64,000 nt of DNA from Mesostigma viride. Its lineage: Eukaryota > Streptophyta > Mesostigmatophyceae > Mesostigmatales > Mesostigmataceae. The notes below the pieces were generated by a model. That model saw nothing but the letters and a program-made list of their open reading frames with translations, had not been told where the DNA came from and searched no databases. Below are positions 1-11,690 of this stretch, in pieces; the first letter of the stretch is position 1; each line of letters begins with the position of its first letter. Made by a program: the position numbers and the translations under genes. The stretch lies in NCBI GenBank assembly GCA_009746045.1, contig RPFO01000084.1, forward strand, positions 1,922,816 through 1,986,815, read 5' to 3'.

Positions 1-638
1 TTGAAATATGCTTAACCTACCCATCATATTGGTGGTTAAGACTTATAATACAACCCTTTGTAGGTAGGTATCCATACCCATTCCCTACGTGCGTGCATAG
101 GCTCTCACACATACTAAGGTATCATATAACTGCAATATGATGATGCAAGCATGTTGTCCTATTATGCTAGAAGGGAAATGAGTTGATTGGCATGGTTGGT
201 TGCCACGGTGGTGTGTAGTATGACCGCACTTACATGCTAGCATTTTGCTAGCAAGGCCCAGTCCTATTATAGGACTGGCAGTGTTTTGTGTGTTTCAGGC
301 AGTGCCTGTGGCCAAATTGAGTCCAGTTTTTTTCTACAGGTCCAGAACTATATTTTTTACATGCCTATATTTTTTAAACATGCATGTGGAATTTATTCAA
401 TTTTTCCCAATCGTGCTTCCACACAAAAATGCAAAATCGCGAGTAAGGGTCCACACCCCAGTAAAATTATACATGATTTGGTCAATGTATGATTTTTTAT
501 GCATATGCCCAAGCATTAGCATGATATTGAGTGCTATTATGCATATCAAACATATGGGGTACCCCCCTACCCTTACCGCTACATGATCTCAAAGTTGGCA
601 TACTCAGTCCTATTTTTAGGACTGAGTTTGCACGTACG
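1..638. repeat. Partial TTAA-type non-autonomous transposon
   Basis: This stretch matches the right half of the repeat at about 40822-41464, beginning with nearly the same sequence (AATATGCTTAACCTACCCAT) and staying alignable to the end. It ends in ACGACGTGTTAA, a diverged form of that element's terminal GACGACGAGTTAA. Small inverted repeats of the form CAGTCCTA..TAGGACTG occur near 258-283 and 603-627, at the same relative places as in the second copy. The left end lies outside the window. No long ORF is convincing here. Confidence 0.6.
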
Positions 639-1315
639 ACGTGTTAAGAGGTACCTTGAAATTAAATAAGAGGCAGGCCTCTATCGAGATATATGTATGG
701 AGGCGAGTTTCTATTGGCGTTAATTTGTAGTATTGTACGACAACTGTTAAGGGTGACGGAAAGTACTGAAATCGCGGAAGTGTCACGGAGACGTTTCTAC
801 TTTCTAGATCGATTGCGCATTCGACGGTTAAAAGGCAGAGGTGCGGTCGACTGGCAGTACTGTGCGACGGTGTTGGACGGAATTTCCGGTCAGCGATGCG
901 GTCTTAAGCTTTGCATCTCACGTTGTCGGATCTTAGCCCTTGCGTCGCGCTGTGCTGTGGCGAACTTATTCTCCGCCGTCAGATTGCACCGTCGATGAGC
1001 GTCGATGCTCGTCGATGAACCCAACGCAAGCCATGTGACGAAAAGAAGTAAAAATTGGTGCGGCGGCATCTGAGGGCGAGTTTGGTACGCTACGGAACTT
1101 GCAGCCCGGCGACTCCGCGTAAAGCAGTCCGCAGGTAGTCCGCTGGCGTTAATTTGTTAATTTGTTAATTTGTTAATTTGTTAATTTGTTAACTGGGGAC
1201 AACCTAGTCGGGGTAAAATTAGAGATAACCCTTGCGCGTCTGGCTGTCGGGGTCGCTAATTTCCTCTCGATTGCAAGCAGCTAAGCTTGCCGTAAATTTA
1301 AATGCACTGTTACAA
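639..1315. other. Intergenic, no gene recognised
   Basis: I see no recognisable gene. A 101-codon open frame (693-998) has no motif and is probably chance. The only clear structure is the 8-bp tandem repeat near 1147. Confidence 0.4.
1147..1193. repeat. 8-bp tandem repeat (GTTAATTT)n
   Basis: The unit GTTAATTT is repeated about 5.5 times without interruption. It is a simple minisatellite with no spacers. Confidence 0.9.
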
Positions 1316-1753
1316 ATGGAGCAGAGCGATATTTTTGGTTCTCAGCATACCTATCTGATGGTCGACAAAAATGAGCACGCTGCAAACATCAAAATTGATG
1401 TAGAGTTGCTCGGACCTTCTGCACAGTGGGGTGCAGGTGTCATTGCGTTCGGCAATGGCATGATCGATCTGGTGCCACCCGATTCAGATTTGAACCCTGC
1501 TTACCAACGCGTGCCTGACAATCAGGCGAGAGTGGTGGTGGAGAGCACGGAAATTCCGGGCTCTCCCAATGTATCAATGATGCGCCTGAGGGCTGAGGCC
1601 CAGCAGGAGTTCCTGGCTGCTGCGGAGAACGGCGGGGCCAAGTGGAACACCAAAATGTATACAGGCGAGCCTCCCAACTACAGGGGAGTCCTGTACCAGG
1701 GAGTGTACTCCTTCGGCGATTTCGAGATCGATGGATGGGGCACCTTTTTCTAG
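1316..1753 (+). CDS. Hypothetical protein or terminal exon fragment
   Basis: The open frame continues upstream to 1232 without an ATG. The first ATG at 1316 gives 145 residues ending in DGWGTFF and a TAG. The protein is soluble, has no transmembrane segment or low-complexity tract, and is less GC-biased than the transposons around it. I recognise no family or motif. It stops about 60 bp before a LINE fragment inserted at 1815, so the original gene could have been cut or could lose a downstream exon. It may be the last exon of a host gene, a fragment of an unknown element, or a chance ORF. Confidence 0.3.
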   Translation: MEQSDIFGSQHTYLMVDKNEHAANIKIDVELLGPSAQWGAGVIAFGNGMIDLVPPDSDLNPAYQRVPDNQARVVVESTEIPGSPNVSMMRLRAEAQQEFLAAAENGGAKWNTKMYTGEPPNYRGVLYQGVYSFGDFEIDGWGTFF

Positions 1754-1814
1754 GCGCAATGCCCAAGTTGTCAAATACTCGACAATGTCGAGTTTTGTGC
1801 ACATATATATTCAT

Positions 1815-2091
1815 GCCAGCGGGCCCCATGGTCGGCGCGGACCTGGACGTCATATTGGCGTCAGCGCTTGTCGGTGGCGCTGACTCGGGCCATGGCTGAC
1901 ATCATGCTCCGCCGTACGCGGGCTGATTTTGCGGTGCAGCAGGGCTATTAGGTTCCTCCCGTTAGGCGTTTCCATTGGTCTTATCGTAGTATAGAGCTTT
2001 GACATGGCTCTGTATATAGGTTTATAGCTGGGCGTTTGCTTTGGTTTGAGTGATTTCACTCTGCTGTAAGTAATTATATTTTTAATATATA
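1815..2091 (+). mobile_element. LINE-A 3' end fragment (copy 1)
   Basis: This is a 5'-truncated copy of the C-terminal coding end and 3' UTR of the REL-type LINE whose longest copy lies at 3709-24535 on the other strand. The coding part ends at a TAG at 1949-1951, and the UTR ends in an AT-rich tail. ATATATATTCAT lies directly before it (1803-1814) and the same AT-rich sequence follows it (2084-2098), consistent with a target duplication overlapping the tail. Confidence 0.85.
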
Positions 2092-2098
2092 TTCATTG

Positions 2099-2510
2099 GG
2101 CCCCAAGACAGCGGAGTTTTTCCACGAGTGCTGCCAGCGCCGTGAAGACCGCCTCGACCTCGAGGGTCAGACCGCCCCGTGGTCGGCCCGCACGTGGTCC
2201 TCGTATTGGCGGCAGCGCCTGTCACTCGCCCTCACTCGCACCGTAGCTGATGTGTTATTCCGCCGCACCCGGGCCGACTTTGTCGCGACCCATGCGGTCT
2301 AGATCCCTTCCAGGCCTGCATGGTGGGCCGGCAGCGCTGTTGCTGCGTGTAGTTTTGTGATGTATAGTTAGTTGTACCTTGTGCCGCTGGCGTGATCCTT
2401 GGATGTCTGTGTCAGATTACTATTAATTTCTTCAGGGTTATTCTCCCAGTTATCGGGTTTTTCCTTATGTTGCATGCCTATCTCACCTCCGTAATCTATC
2501 ATTCTCAATG
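2099..2510 (+). mobile_element. LINE-B 3' end fragment, related family
   Basis: Residues encoded at 2096-2302 match the LINE-A C-terminus with many substitutions (EDRLDLEGQ, PWSARTW, RTRADF shared) and end at TAG 2300-2302. The 3' UTR (2303-2510) is unrelated to the LINE-A UTR, so this is a second family. It is flanked by AATATATATTCATTG-type sequence on both sides (about 2084 and 2511). Only the tail is present, without RT or endonuclease core. Confidence 0.75.
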
Positions 2511-2527
2511 AATATATATTCATTGAG

Positions 2528-2665
2528 ATTCCCGTTAGGCGTTTCCATTGGTCTTATCGTAGTATAGAGCTTTGACATGGCTCTGTATATAGGTTTATAG
2601 CTGGGCGTTTGCTTTGGTTTGAGTGATTTCACTCTGCTGTAAGTAATTATATTTTTAATATATAT
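2528..2665 (+). mobile_element. LINE-A 3' UTR fragment (copy 3)
   Basis: This contains only the last ~140 bp of the LINE-A 3' UTR, nearly identical to 1954-2091. It is bounded by perfect 17-bp copies of AATATATATTCATTGAG at 2511-2527 and 2658-2674, the clearest target-site duplication among the LINE copies here. Confidence 0.85.
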
Positions 2666-2702
2666 TCATTGAGAATGTTAAAATTACGGACATGTGCACA
2701 TA

Positions 2703-3700
2703 TATATTAAATATATAATTACTTACAGCAGAGTGAAATCACTCAAACCAAAGCAAACGCCCAGCTATAAACCTATATACAGAGCCATGTCAAAGCTCTA
2801 TACTACGATAAGACCAATTGATGGAAACGCCTTAGAACGGGAGGAACCTAATAGCCCTGCTGCACCGCGACATCAGCCCGCGTACGTCGGAGCATGATGT
2901 CAGCCATGGCCCGAGTCAGCGCCACCGACAAGCGCTGACGCCAATATATGACGTCCAGGTCCGCGCCGACCATGGGGCCCGCTGGCCCTCCAGGTCCAGC
3001 CGGTCCTCCCGGAGCCGGCAACACTCCTCCTTGAAGAAGGCGGAGGTCAGGGGCCCCATGGCCCCAAACTCCTCCAGGACAAAGGGCACCACACGATGGT
3101 GCCCGACGTCGCCGTAGGCCAGGAGCTTGGCCCGCTCCGCCCGGTCCGCCGTGTAACCTGCCGTAAGGGAGGCCCCAGCCACGTGGCTAAGAGCCAAGGG
3201 CCGCGCCACCGAAACGTCAATAAGCAGATGCCGGCCACCCCCCTCAAAGTCCAGCACCACGATGTCAGGCCGGTGGTTGGGGGAATAGAAGGCAGCGCCA
3301 TCCGCATCCTCGGACCGGATGTTCGCGTGGGGGAAAACCGACCGAATCATGGCGAGCACCACCGTCAGGAGGACAGTGTGCAAATACAAATACCAATTCT
3401 GATTCTGTTGGCCCCCCATGCAGGCAAGGTAGTGAGTCCCCGTGGGATCCAGCGGCTGCCCACAGCTACCACAAGGCCGCCCGGCCGGAACAAGAGGCTG
3501 CGGGGCAAATAGCTGGTGCCGGAGCGCCACCGAGTAGTGGCTGGGAGCCAAGGCGAATGGGGGGGCCATGGGAAGAGCACGAAGGTACGCCGAGCCCACA
3601 CTCCGCAAGGAAAGCGAGAACAGCCACCCACGTCCCTGGGCGTTGAGGTCCGCGAAAAGAGCAATCCAATCAGCCGTGTGCAGAATACCCGCGTAGGTTT
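2703..3700 (-). mobile_element. LINE-A copy 4, 5'-truncated
   Basis: This minus-strand copy holds the 3' UTR (2703-2848) and C-terminal coding sequence (about 2849-3700) of LINE-A: CCHC knuckle, REL endonuclease and C-terminal tail. It is nearly identical to 3709-4700. Compared with that copy it has a 3-bp insertion (extra Glu after FKE) and a 2-bp AT insertion at about 2945 that shifts the last residues. It retains seven Gs at 3562-3568, where copy 5 has six, so its frame there is intact. GCACATATATAT lies at both boundaries (2696 and 3703). Confidence 0.9.
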
Positions 3701-3851
3701 ACGCACATATATATATATTAAAAATATGATTACTTACAGCAGAGTGAAATCACTCAAACCAAAGCAAACGCCCAGCTATAAACCTATATACAGAGCCATG
3801 TCAAAGCTCTATACTACGATAAGACCAATGGAAACGCCTAACGGGAGGAAC

Positions 3852-6375
3852 CTAATAGCCCTGCTGCACCGCAAAATCAGCCCGCGTACGGCGGAGCATG
3901 ATGTCAGCCATGGCCCGAGTCAGCGCCACCGACAAGCGCTGACGCCAATATGACGTCCAGGTCCGCGCCGACCATGGGGCCCGCTGGCCCTCCAGGTCCA
4001 GCCGGTCCTCCCGGAGCCGGCAACACTCCTTGAAGAAGGCGGAGGTCAGGGGCCCCATGGCCCCAAACTCCTCCAGGACAAAGGGCACCACACGATGGTG
4101 CCCGACGTCGCCGTAGGCCAGGAGCTTGGCCCGCTCCGCCCGGTCCGCCGTGTAACCTGCCGTGAGGGAGGCCCCAGCCACGTGGCTAAGAGCCAAGGGC
4201 CGCGCCACCGAAACGTCAATAAGCAGATGCCGGCCACCCCCCTCAAAGTCCAGCACCACGATGTCAGGCCGGTGGTTGGGGGAATAGAAGGCAGCGCCAT
4301 CCGCATCCTCGGACCGGATGTTCGCGTGGGGGAAAACCGACCGAATCATGGCGAGCACCACCGTCAGGAGGACAGTGTGCAAATACAAATACCAATTCTG
4401 ATTCTGTTGGCCCCCCATGCAGGCAAGGTAGTGAGTCCCCGTGGGATCCAGCGGCTGCCCACAGCTACCACAAGGCCGCCCGGCCGGAACAAGAGGCTGC
4501 GGGGCAAATAGCTGGTGCCGGAGCGCCACCGAGTAGTGGCTGGGAGCCAAGGCGAATGGGGGGCCATGGGAAGAGCACGAAGGTACGCCGAGCCCACACT
4601 CCGCAAGGAAAGCGAGAACAGCCACGCACGTCCCTGGGCGTTGAGGTCCGCGAAAAGAGCAATCCAATCAGCCGTGTGCAGAATACCCGCGTAGGTTTTC
4701 TGGTGTTTATCGATGACGCGAGCAGGGAATGCGGCGGGAGATTGAACGGAGGCGACCGAGGGAGTGCCGCGAGGGAGGTGGCGCTGTACCGCCTGAGCGG
4801 CACGGACGGGAGAACAGGCCTGCTGGATCTCAGCATAGGCCTCCTGGATGGCGGTGACGAAGGGCAAAGGGCTGCTGGGGTCCAGGAGGTCAGGCGCTGC
4901 CGTTGCCAAAAGGGGCAGGAGCCGGCAGCTTTCCGCCCACGACTGAGCGACGGAGCCCAAAAATGCTGCTGGGGCCAGCCGGGCGGCACGAGTCAGACCG
5001 CAGCCACCCATCCGTGCAGGCAGGGAGGCAATGCGAATAGCATGTGGCGGGAGGTCGGGGCCCGGGACCAGCTGCGCCAAGGCCGACTGGATGCGTTCGT
5101 CGTGGCCCTCGGCGGCCAGCCGGACCTGAGACGGAAGAGCGCCCCTGAGCCAGTGAACGACGCGAGGGTGAGCGCAAAACCACAGAAGCAGACCCTTGGT
5201 CTGCGAATCATGAAGGCGCGCAATCAAGGGCAGTACCTCAGTGCGTGCCTCGAGGGCGGCCCGCAGAGCATCGATGACAAACGCGGGGTCGCCAACCGGA
5301 ACGCCGAGGACATCCAACCCATGGAGGCGCTCGTCCCGGCCCAAGAGCTGGGGCGGAAAGCCGGAGCAATCACCTTGGGGCGAGTACACCGCGCACTTGG
5401 CAAGGGTCAACTGGAGGTTGATGTCGGCCACCGCGGTCTGCAGTGCCAGCAGAGCCGCGGTGGTGTCCGGCACAGGGCCCAGAAGGTAGATATCATCCAA
5501 GTAGGCCTGAATAGCGACCGCCGGGTGGGCAGCATGGACCGCTTGGAGGCAACCCTGGAGGGGGCGGCAAAGTACAGGGGTCCCAGGGGGTCCCCTTGCT
5601 GGGTGCCCGACCGCGACAGCAGGCCGCCGCGAGTGCCGTCCTCCATGATGTGAACCAGTTGGCCGGGCTGGCCGTAGCACACGGCTGTCCAAGCGTACAA
5701 GTCCTCGAAGGACTCCATGACGGCCGCAAACATGCTGGCGCGGGACAGACTGTTGAACGCGTTGTGGCAGTCGACCTTGACGACAGCGTGGGTGGGGTGG
5801 GCCTCGAGGTAGGCCTGCACCGAATGGATGAGGATATCCGCCCCGCCTGGAGTCGTCACCCCCAGCTGGGCCGCCACCGAGGTCTCACCCGCTGCGAGGG
5901 GCGGGCAGAAAAAGGCACGGAGCTCGGGCGCCTTTTGGCGGCAGATCACTTTGCCCACGAGCTTGCGGAGCACCTCACCGCAGGCGATCGGGCGCACCTT
6001 GCCCTCGGGGGGGGGCAAGACACCCTTGAGCAGAGCGAGGAGGCGAGCGCCCGCTAACCACTCGCGCGCAGCGGGAGGAACGCGACCAGCCGCCAGGTCA
6101 ATGAGGGTGTCAAAGAGAATGTCCTCGCCCCCATGCCCCACCAGGACCTCCAAGTGCTCGTAGCGCCAGCCCGACGGCCCGGTAGAGGAAGCCCGCGGGA
6201 CCGCACGCATCACCTCCAGGAAGCAGTCGCGGTCCAGCCGGAGGGGGGCCGGCAGGGGGTCCGGCACGGGCAGCTGGAATCCGGGCTCCGCAGGGTGAAG
6301 AGCCTCCAAGGCCGCCAGGGTAGCCGCATTGGCGGGGGCGAGCTTGGCCATTTCCAAGCGGGTCATGGCCCGGCT
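3852..6375 (-). pseudogene. LINE-A RT and REL endonuclease (C-terminal part)
   Basis: RT motifs are visible: GPSGWRYEHLEVL, VKVDCHNAFNSLSR (motif A, catalytic Asp), SGTQQGDPLGPLYF (motif B) and QAYLDDIYLLG (motif C, YLDD). Downstream is a CX2CX9HX3C knuckle (CGSCGQPLDPTGTHYLAC), then HRPDIVVLDF, HLLIDVSV and AERAKLLAY, the RPD-D-K pattern of the restriction-like endonuclease. This arrangement nicks target DNA and reverse-transcribes from the nick. Two single-base deletions break the frame, one between motifs B and C (about 5560) and one in a G-run at 4558-4563. The N-terminus joins the zinc-finger segment at 14860 in frame. Confidence 0.9.
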
Positions 6376-6380
6376 GAGCT

Positions 6381-6834
6381 AGTTGGATGGAGACTAGGGA
6401 CGACGAACAACTGCGAAAACTGAGAGCGAATGATGATTGTATTACAATAATACAATGAGAGAGCAATGGAAGCTGAGGGCTCAGAATGGAACGTCTGGGC
6501 AAACTCGGGTGCTGTGGCACTCCCCAGTGCTACGCCTATATGCCTATGGCGGTGCTACCTGCAGCACACGACCAGTGGACAACTGTACACTGCAATGCCA
6601 TGCGACCACGTCACTAGCATCACTACACTCGGCCCGTCAGAACCGGATAACCGGACCTGGCGGGTCGAGCTAGAGTCTAGGCACAGTCTGGCACTAACCG
6701 CACATCGGTCCACATGACACCTCAGTACCGTACACCCTGCCGTACTGTACTGAGGTGTCCCGCTCAGCCGCGGTAGGCAATACGCGGCGCGCAGGCCGGA
6801 AATCCGTGTGTCAGCCTAAGCATCTCATCTAACT
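6381..6834 (-). repeat. Copia-1 3' LTR
   Basis: Read on the plus strand the LTR begins AGTTGGATGG and ends CATCTAACT, a short inverted repeat (AGTTRGAT) in place of the usual TG..CA. A perfect 12-bp hairpin stem, ACACCTCAGTAC with GTACTGAGGTGT, lies at 6717-6728 and 6747-6758. It is repeated in the other LTR and may fold in the RNA. Confidence 0.9.
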
Positions 6835-6853
6835 CCCATTATGTTTTCCTTTC
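6835..6853 (-). other. Copia-1 polypurine tract
   Basis: On the minus strand GAAAGGAAAACATAATGGG sits directly before the 3' LTR. Copia-2 has GAAAGAAAACATAATGGG in exactly the same position, which supports the role and the LTR boundaries. Confidence 0.75.
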
Positions 6854-7896
6854 AGGTTGAAGGCTAGCGACTTCAAGCCTGACCCTGCCCAGCTAGGAGA
6901 CTGACTCCAAGCTGACTGAGGTGCTGAGCAACTGACACCCATACTGCAACATCTGGACTGAAAAAGATGGGCCCCAGAACTCGTGCAATACTTGTGATGG
7001 CATCACGTTTAGCTCAACATGCCCGGGGAGTTCCTCCTCCTCGCGAGCTCACAAGGGAGATAGCTATGCCTGTCTGCCTATCCAGGGAGTGCATCACCAG
7101 CCAAGAAGCCATTGTAAAAATGCCAAGGTAACCGTTTAAGAGGTTCCATGTTGTTCCATCATCATCGCCCACTCAGAGAAAAATACCCAGCCAGGCTGGG
7201 TCAACTGAGCTCAGGTTACCTGCAACCTGAGGAGTGACAGTGGACAGGTTTATTGCACCCTGCACTGTCCATGTTGTACCTGCACAACATGTGAGGACCA
7301 GCCACCCCTGCCCTGCACAGAGGGGGCTGAAGTCCGAGTGACAGGTGACAGGACTATGACATCCTGGACCTGGCCACATTGCACCTGCACAACGTGTGAG
7401 ACCAGCCACCCCTGCCCTGCACATGGGTGACTGAAGTCCTGGTGACAGGTGACAGGAATATTTCATCCTGCACCTGTGCTGAGCACGTTGTACTAGACAA
7501 CATGACAGCACCCATGCCTTACTGCCACTGAACAGTAAGGCCAGGTGGCCCAGGATATCCACAGTGAACTGGGGTCCTGGGTAACCACCTGTCAAGGGAG
7601 CTTTGACCCTCCACTTGAATGGGGGCACCTGAGCCACTGAGCTCAAGGCCAATCCACCAAGGCATACGCCCTAGTGAATAAAGGTGTGAGATACATCCCA
7701 TGCCCACCTATGAAGGTGTGCATAACGAAATTCCATGGTGTTGAAAAAATCAAAACAGATTTTATTGGGCATAGGGCACGCAGATGTATGAAAAACAGAC
7801 TCCAACCAACCCCCCTTGCTGGAAGCCACAACCTACCCCTTGGACCTGCCCAAGGGGTACTGGGTGACCTAGGCGGCCCTGGTGAACAGGACCCTG
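6854..7896 (-). other. Copia-1 3' noncoding region
   Basis: About 1 kb lies between the RNase H stop and the 3' LTR with no coding signal. It holds a roughly 100-bp tandem duplication at about 7276-7480, each unit containing CCAGCCACCCCTGCCCTGCA and GTGACAGGTGACAGG. Copia-2 has a noncoding region of similar size in the same place. Confidence 0.6.
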
Positions 7897-10800
7897 CTAG
7901 GCGTCCCCCCTATGGGGCAGGGTTGCCTGCTTGCCATAGGGGTTCATCAAGTGGTACAACAGCTGATATTGTTCAGCTGCCTGCTGAGGCACTTTAGTGA
8001 GTGCATCAGCAGCGTTGTGTTTGTCCTCCACGTGACGGGTGGACTCCCAGTAGGTGGACTCCTGTTTCAGGACCACCCAGTCAAGATCAGTGTGGACAGC
8101 ATAGGGGTTAGCAAGGAAACTGAGGACTGACTGACTGTCAGTGAGCAAGTGTGCCACCACCCCAGCATTGCTGCCTGCTTGCATCTGCAACCAAACCAGC
8201 ACATGATTCAAGTACCTGGCATGAAGCACTGCTGACACCACTGCCCTGCACTCAGCAGCATTGCTGCTGACAGCCTTGCGTCTATGCAACCGGCTGTACC
8301 ATGAAATGAGAGACAAGGGTGCATCATCATTCTGCACAAAATACAAGCCTGACTCCCTTGCCTGCATCTTGGTAATCTGCCTGGACTCCATGGAACTATC
8401 CATCATAGCTTGGATGTGAATGGTTTTGTGGAGATCCAAGGAGTGCAAGATAAGGGGAGGGCCTTCCTGGAGAGTTTTGGTGATGGCTTTGTGACCTACT
8501 TGCATCAAGACATCATCATCAACTCTGCTAACCACAGCCAGGTGAGGTGCACACGTTGAGCACAACCACCCCAGCTTGCCTCTAATGGTAGGACAGGCTC
8601 CAGGTTTGATTTTTGTTTGCAAAACCTCCAAGCAGCTGTGCATGTAATCATTGGGAGAGTAGAGTGCACACACCCACTGGTTTTGATGCTGCTGGAGTTG
8701 TAACATTGTGCCACAAAATTTTATGGCAGTGGTGCCCAGCTCTACTTGCTTGCCAATCTCAAAATGCTGTGACACTTGTTGAATAAAATCATCCACAGCA
8801 CGCCTTGGCCCAGCAATCAGCTGATCATCCCCATGCCACACAAAGGTGAGAATGCCATGAGGGTGTGGGACCACAAAGAAGCAAGGGTCTATGTCATCAT
8901 ATCTAGCCCCTAGCTTTTCAAACACAGCCTGAGCTGACATCCTGAAAATGCGAGGAGCTGATTGCAGCCCTTCAACACCTATGTTAGCTTTCAGGTACTG
9001 CTGAGGGATGTGTTTTGCCCAAACTCTGGGAGTGGAGACTACATACACCTGACCATGCCACACTTGTTGTGCTATCTCAGGTGAGCCTTTCAGGAAAGCC
9101 CTTTTAATGTCTGTAGCCTTACATACATAGTCATCCCCATCATTGAGATGACCCACAAAGACAGACAGCAAGATTTTTAGGGATGTTTGCTGAATGCCTG
9201 GCGTGTACAACTCTGCCTCTGTCAGATCAGTGGTGCCCTTGAACTCTGTCACACAAGGTCTAGCATGAAAATGACTGACCCATCTGCTGCTGGCTTATGT
9301 TTACACACAAACTTCAGGCGCAAGTGCTTGCACCCTGCAGGCTTTTTGTCAATAGGTGTGACAGGGGAGTATGAGAAGGACTAAGAGGATCTGGCACTAC
9401 CCATTCTTCCCTGGCCTTGTTAAAGGCCTCCACCCATTTTAGGAATCCTATGTGTGTGCGACAGTCTTGCTCTATCTGTTCATAAGAAAGAGGAGACATT
9501 TTAGCCACATCATGCTTGCCCAATCCAAATGAGTTGGGATGAAGTTTTTGGTTGTGAACCAGGTCTGCCACACAGGGTTCTTGCCCTGGGGCATACTTGG
9601 GTGTAGCAAATTTTACAGAAGCAATGTTGGTGTTAAGAAGTTTTTCAAGAGAAATTTTGAAATGATTCAGATCAACACCACCCATGTCCTGGATGGATAG
9701 TCTATCACTGGATATGAGGACACCAGGGTAACAGAGAAAAGGATCCCCCAACAAAGCATTCCCTTTATAACCTTCCAAGACCTGAAAAGGAGTGGGGATA
9801 CCGAGTATAGTCAACATGACCTGACCTAATACCTTGAGGGATGACTGCCCTGAGAAATCAGCCACATGGTGCCAGGGTGAAGGTTCCAAAGGCAAATGGG
9901 GCACAGCCAGGGCACTGATAATGCTGACCTGGGCTTGTGTGTCCACTGCAACCATAAATGGGCTATTGTCATTCTGCCCAACCTTCCCCACCTTAGCTGA
10001 TCCTGCAGCAGTTTGAGCTTTGGCTCTATGAGCTGCTTGTAAAATGCGAACAGCGTCTGCTAGGCTGCGTTTGGAAGGTGCAGCTAGTGGCTGAGCTATG
10101 TTCACACTTGAGAGGTGATAGGTTGCTGATCACCTGTTTTGCCAATGTGACCCTCTGCTGCAGGGGGCCAATCCTGCAGTGACTGCCTGCAATCATCAAG
10201 GGTGACCTGGGTGTCACAGTGGGTGTGGCTCTCACACTCACCAGTGGGTGTTCCAAACAACCACTCACTGGGCAACGCTGGGATGCCAGGCAACTGTACA
10301 GGGCTGTCGGCCAACAGCTCTTCCTCCTCTGCCACGTCTGACACAGTTGGAAAATACAATTTCATCCTGTGAGGTGAACACCTGTGAATTTTCCCGTGTC
10401 ATTGTGTTTAACTAACACTGTCCTGCCAGTGGTGTTAAACTTTAGGATGGTGGCTGGCCCATGCCAGGTACCCACCTTGCCTAGTCCCGACTCCTTGTAG
10501 AATAGGACCTGATCCCCTTCTCTGAAGGTGGGACGTGGATGCTTTGCATCCTTGACAGCTAACCTGCTAGCTGTCTGTGCTCGCTGTGCGTTGTAGAGGG
10601 CTAGTACCTCAGGTGGATAAATGCCTGCATGCAATCCATCTGGTGTAATGACCACCCCTTGTGGGGTTTTCATGAGTGGCCTCCTGTTGAGGACTTGGCA
10701 CAACCTGGTGGACCACAGAGCTCTGTCAGCATAGACCCACTGTCAGCCAGCAGATTGCCATCTTCTTTGGCTACAAGGGTTTTAATGGACCTGATGGCCC

Positions 10801-11329
10801 TTTCAATAATGCCTTGCCTCTCATGATCTTCTAGCCCAGCCAGATCAATAGCCTCACACCCTGGTTCATTGGCAAGACACGTGAACTGCTGATCCAGTAA
10901 CAATGCCTCCACAGGGTAGTACCTGGCCTGAGCAATCAAGAGAGCCCTGAGCAACTGTGTCTTGTCCATTCCAGGTAATGGTTCAATGGTTGTGTACCTT
11001 GACCATGCATCTTTAAGTGCCAAGTAAGATTGTCCTTTGATATGAAAGACATCTCCTACCACCCTGCCCTTGCTCTTAGGTGGGGTAGCTACATGCCACT
11101 TAGGGGGTTTGGGTGCATTGAACTGACAATGCTGGCAGTGGGATCTGACCACCTGGCATGCACGTCTGAGTGCTGCCCCCCCTATTGCTGCTGCCACCAC
11201 CTCTGCACTCACTTCATGCCCATAAAGGAAATGCAACTGCAAAGCAAGCTCCTGAAAACTGATCTGAGCATCCTCTGCTGGGGACACTCTGCACACCTTG
11301 GGAACCATAGATGTTTGGTTTAGAGACAT
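7897..11329 (-). pseudogene. Copia-1 pol: integrase, protease-like, RT, RNase H
   Basis: Segments in gene order: integrase (11329-10670 and 10703-10362, with HFLYGHE..CQHC zinc site, GDVFHIKG, LLLDQQF, QGIIERAIRSIK); linker (10365-10102); protease-like domain (10105-9314, VAVDTQAQVSIIS, NALLGDPFL); RT and RNase H (9252-7897, 451 codons, ATDIKRAFLKG, WHGDDQLIAG, then IMDSSMESRQ, AECRAV, LLTDSQSV, NAADALTKV). At least four frameshifts separate these pieces. The product is homologous throughout to the copia-2 1055-residue frame, which shows the same INT-PR-RT order in one uninterrupted ORF. Confidence 0.9.
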
Positions 11330-11631
11330 AATCTTCTGAAACCAGCTGTAGCACCTTTCCAGAACTGCTCACTGCTCTGACAGTGGGGCATGCAGATGAA
11401 AGAGGTGAAGCAGGCACACTCAAGCCAGCATGAGAGGGAGACTCACACTTCTTGCCGTAAGGAGGCCGCTTGCAGTCCTTGGGGTCACCGTGGGGCGGCC
11501 CGTGGCACTTGTGGCACAGGACGTCCAAATGCCCCAGCTCGTCCACGTTCTTGCGGCAGGTGGGCCGCAGGTGGTACTTCATGCCACAGCGGGTGCACCG
11601 CTGAGAAGACTTGTCCTCCTTGTCCTGCTTC

Positions 11632-11690
<59 letters not shown>

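Noticed and set aside
1147-1193. CRISPR-like repeat
   Set aside because: The 8-bp units are contiguous with no spacers, and the window is eukaryotic.
3096-5653. Long plus-strand ORFs opposite LINE-A (3096-3512, 4095-4511, 4556-5653)
   Set aside because: They are GC-driven shadows of the minus-strand RT/REL coding sequence and carry no motif.
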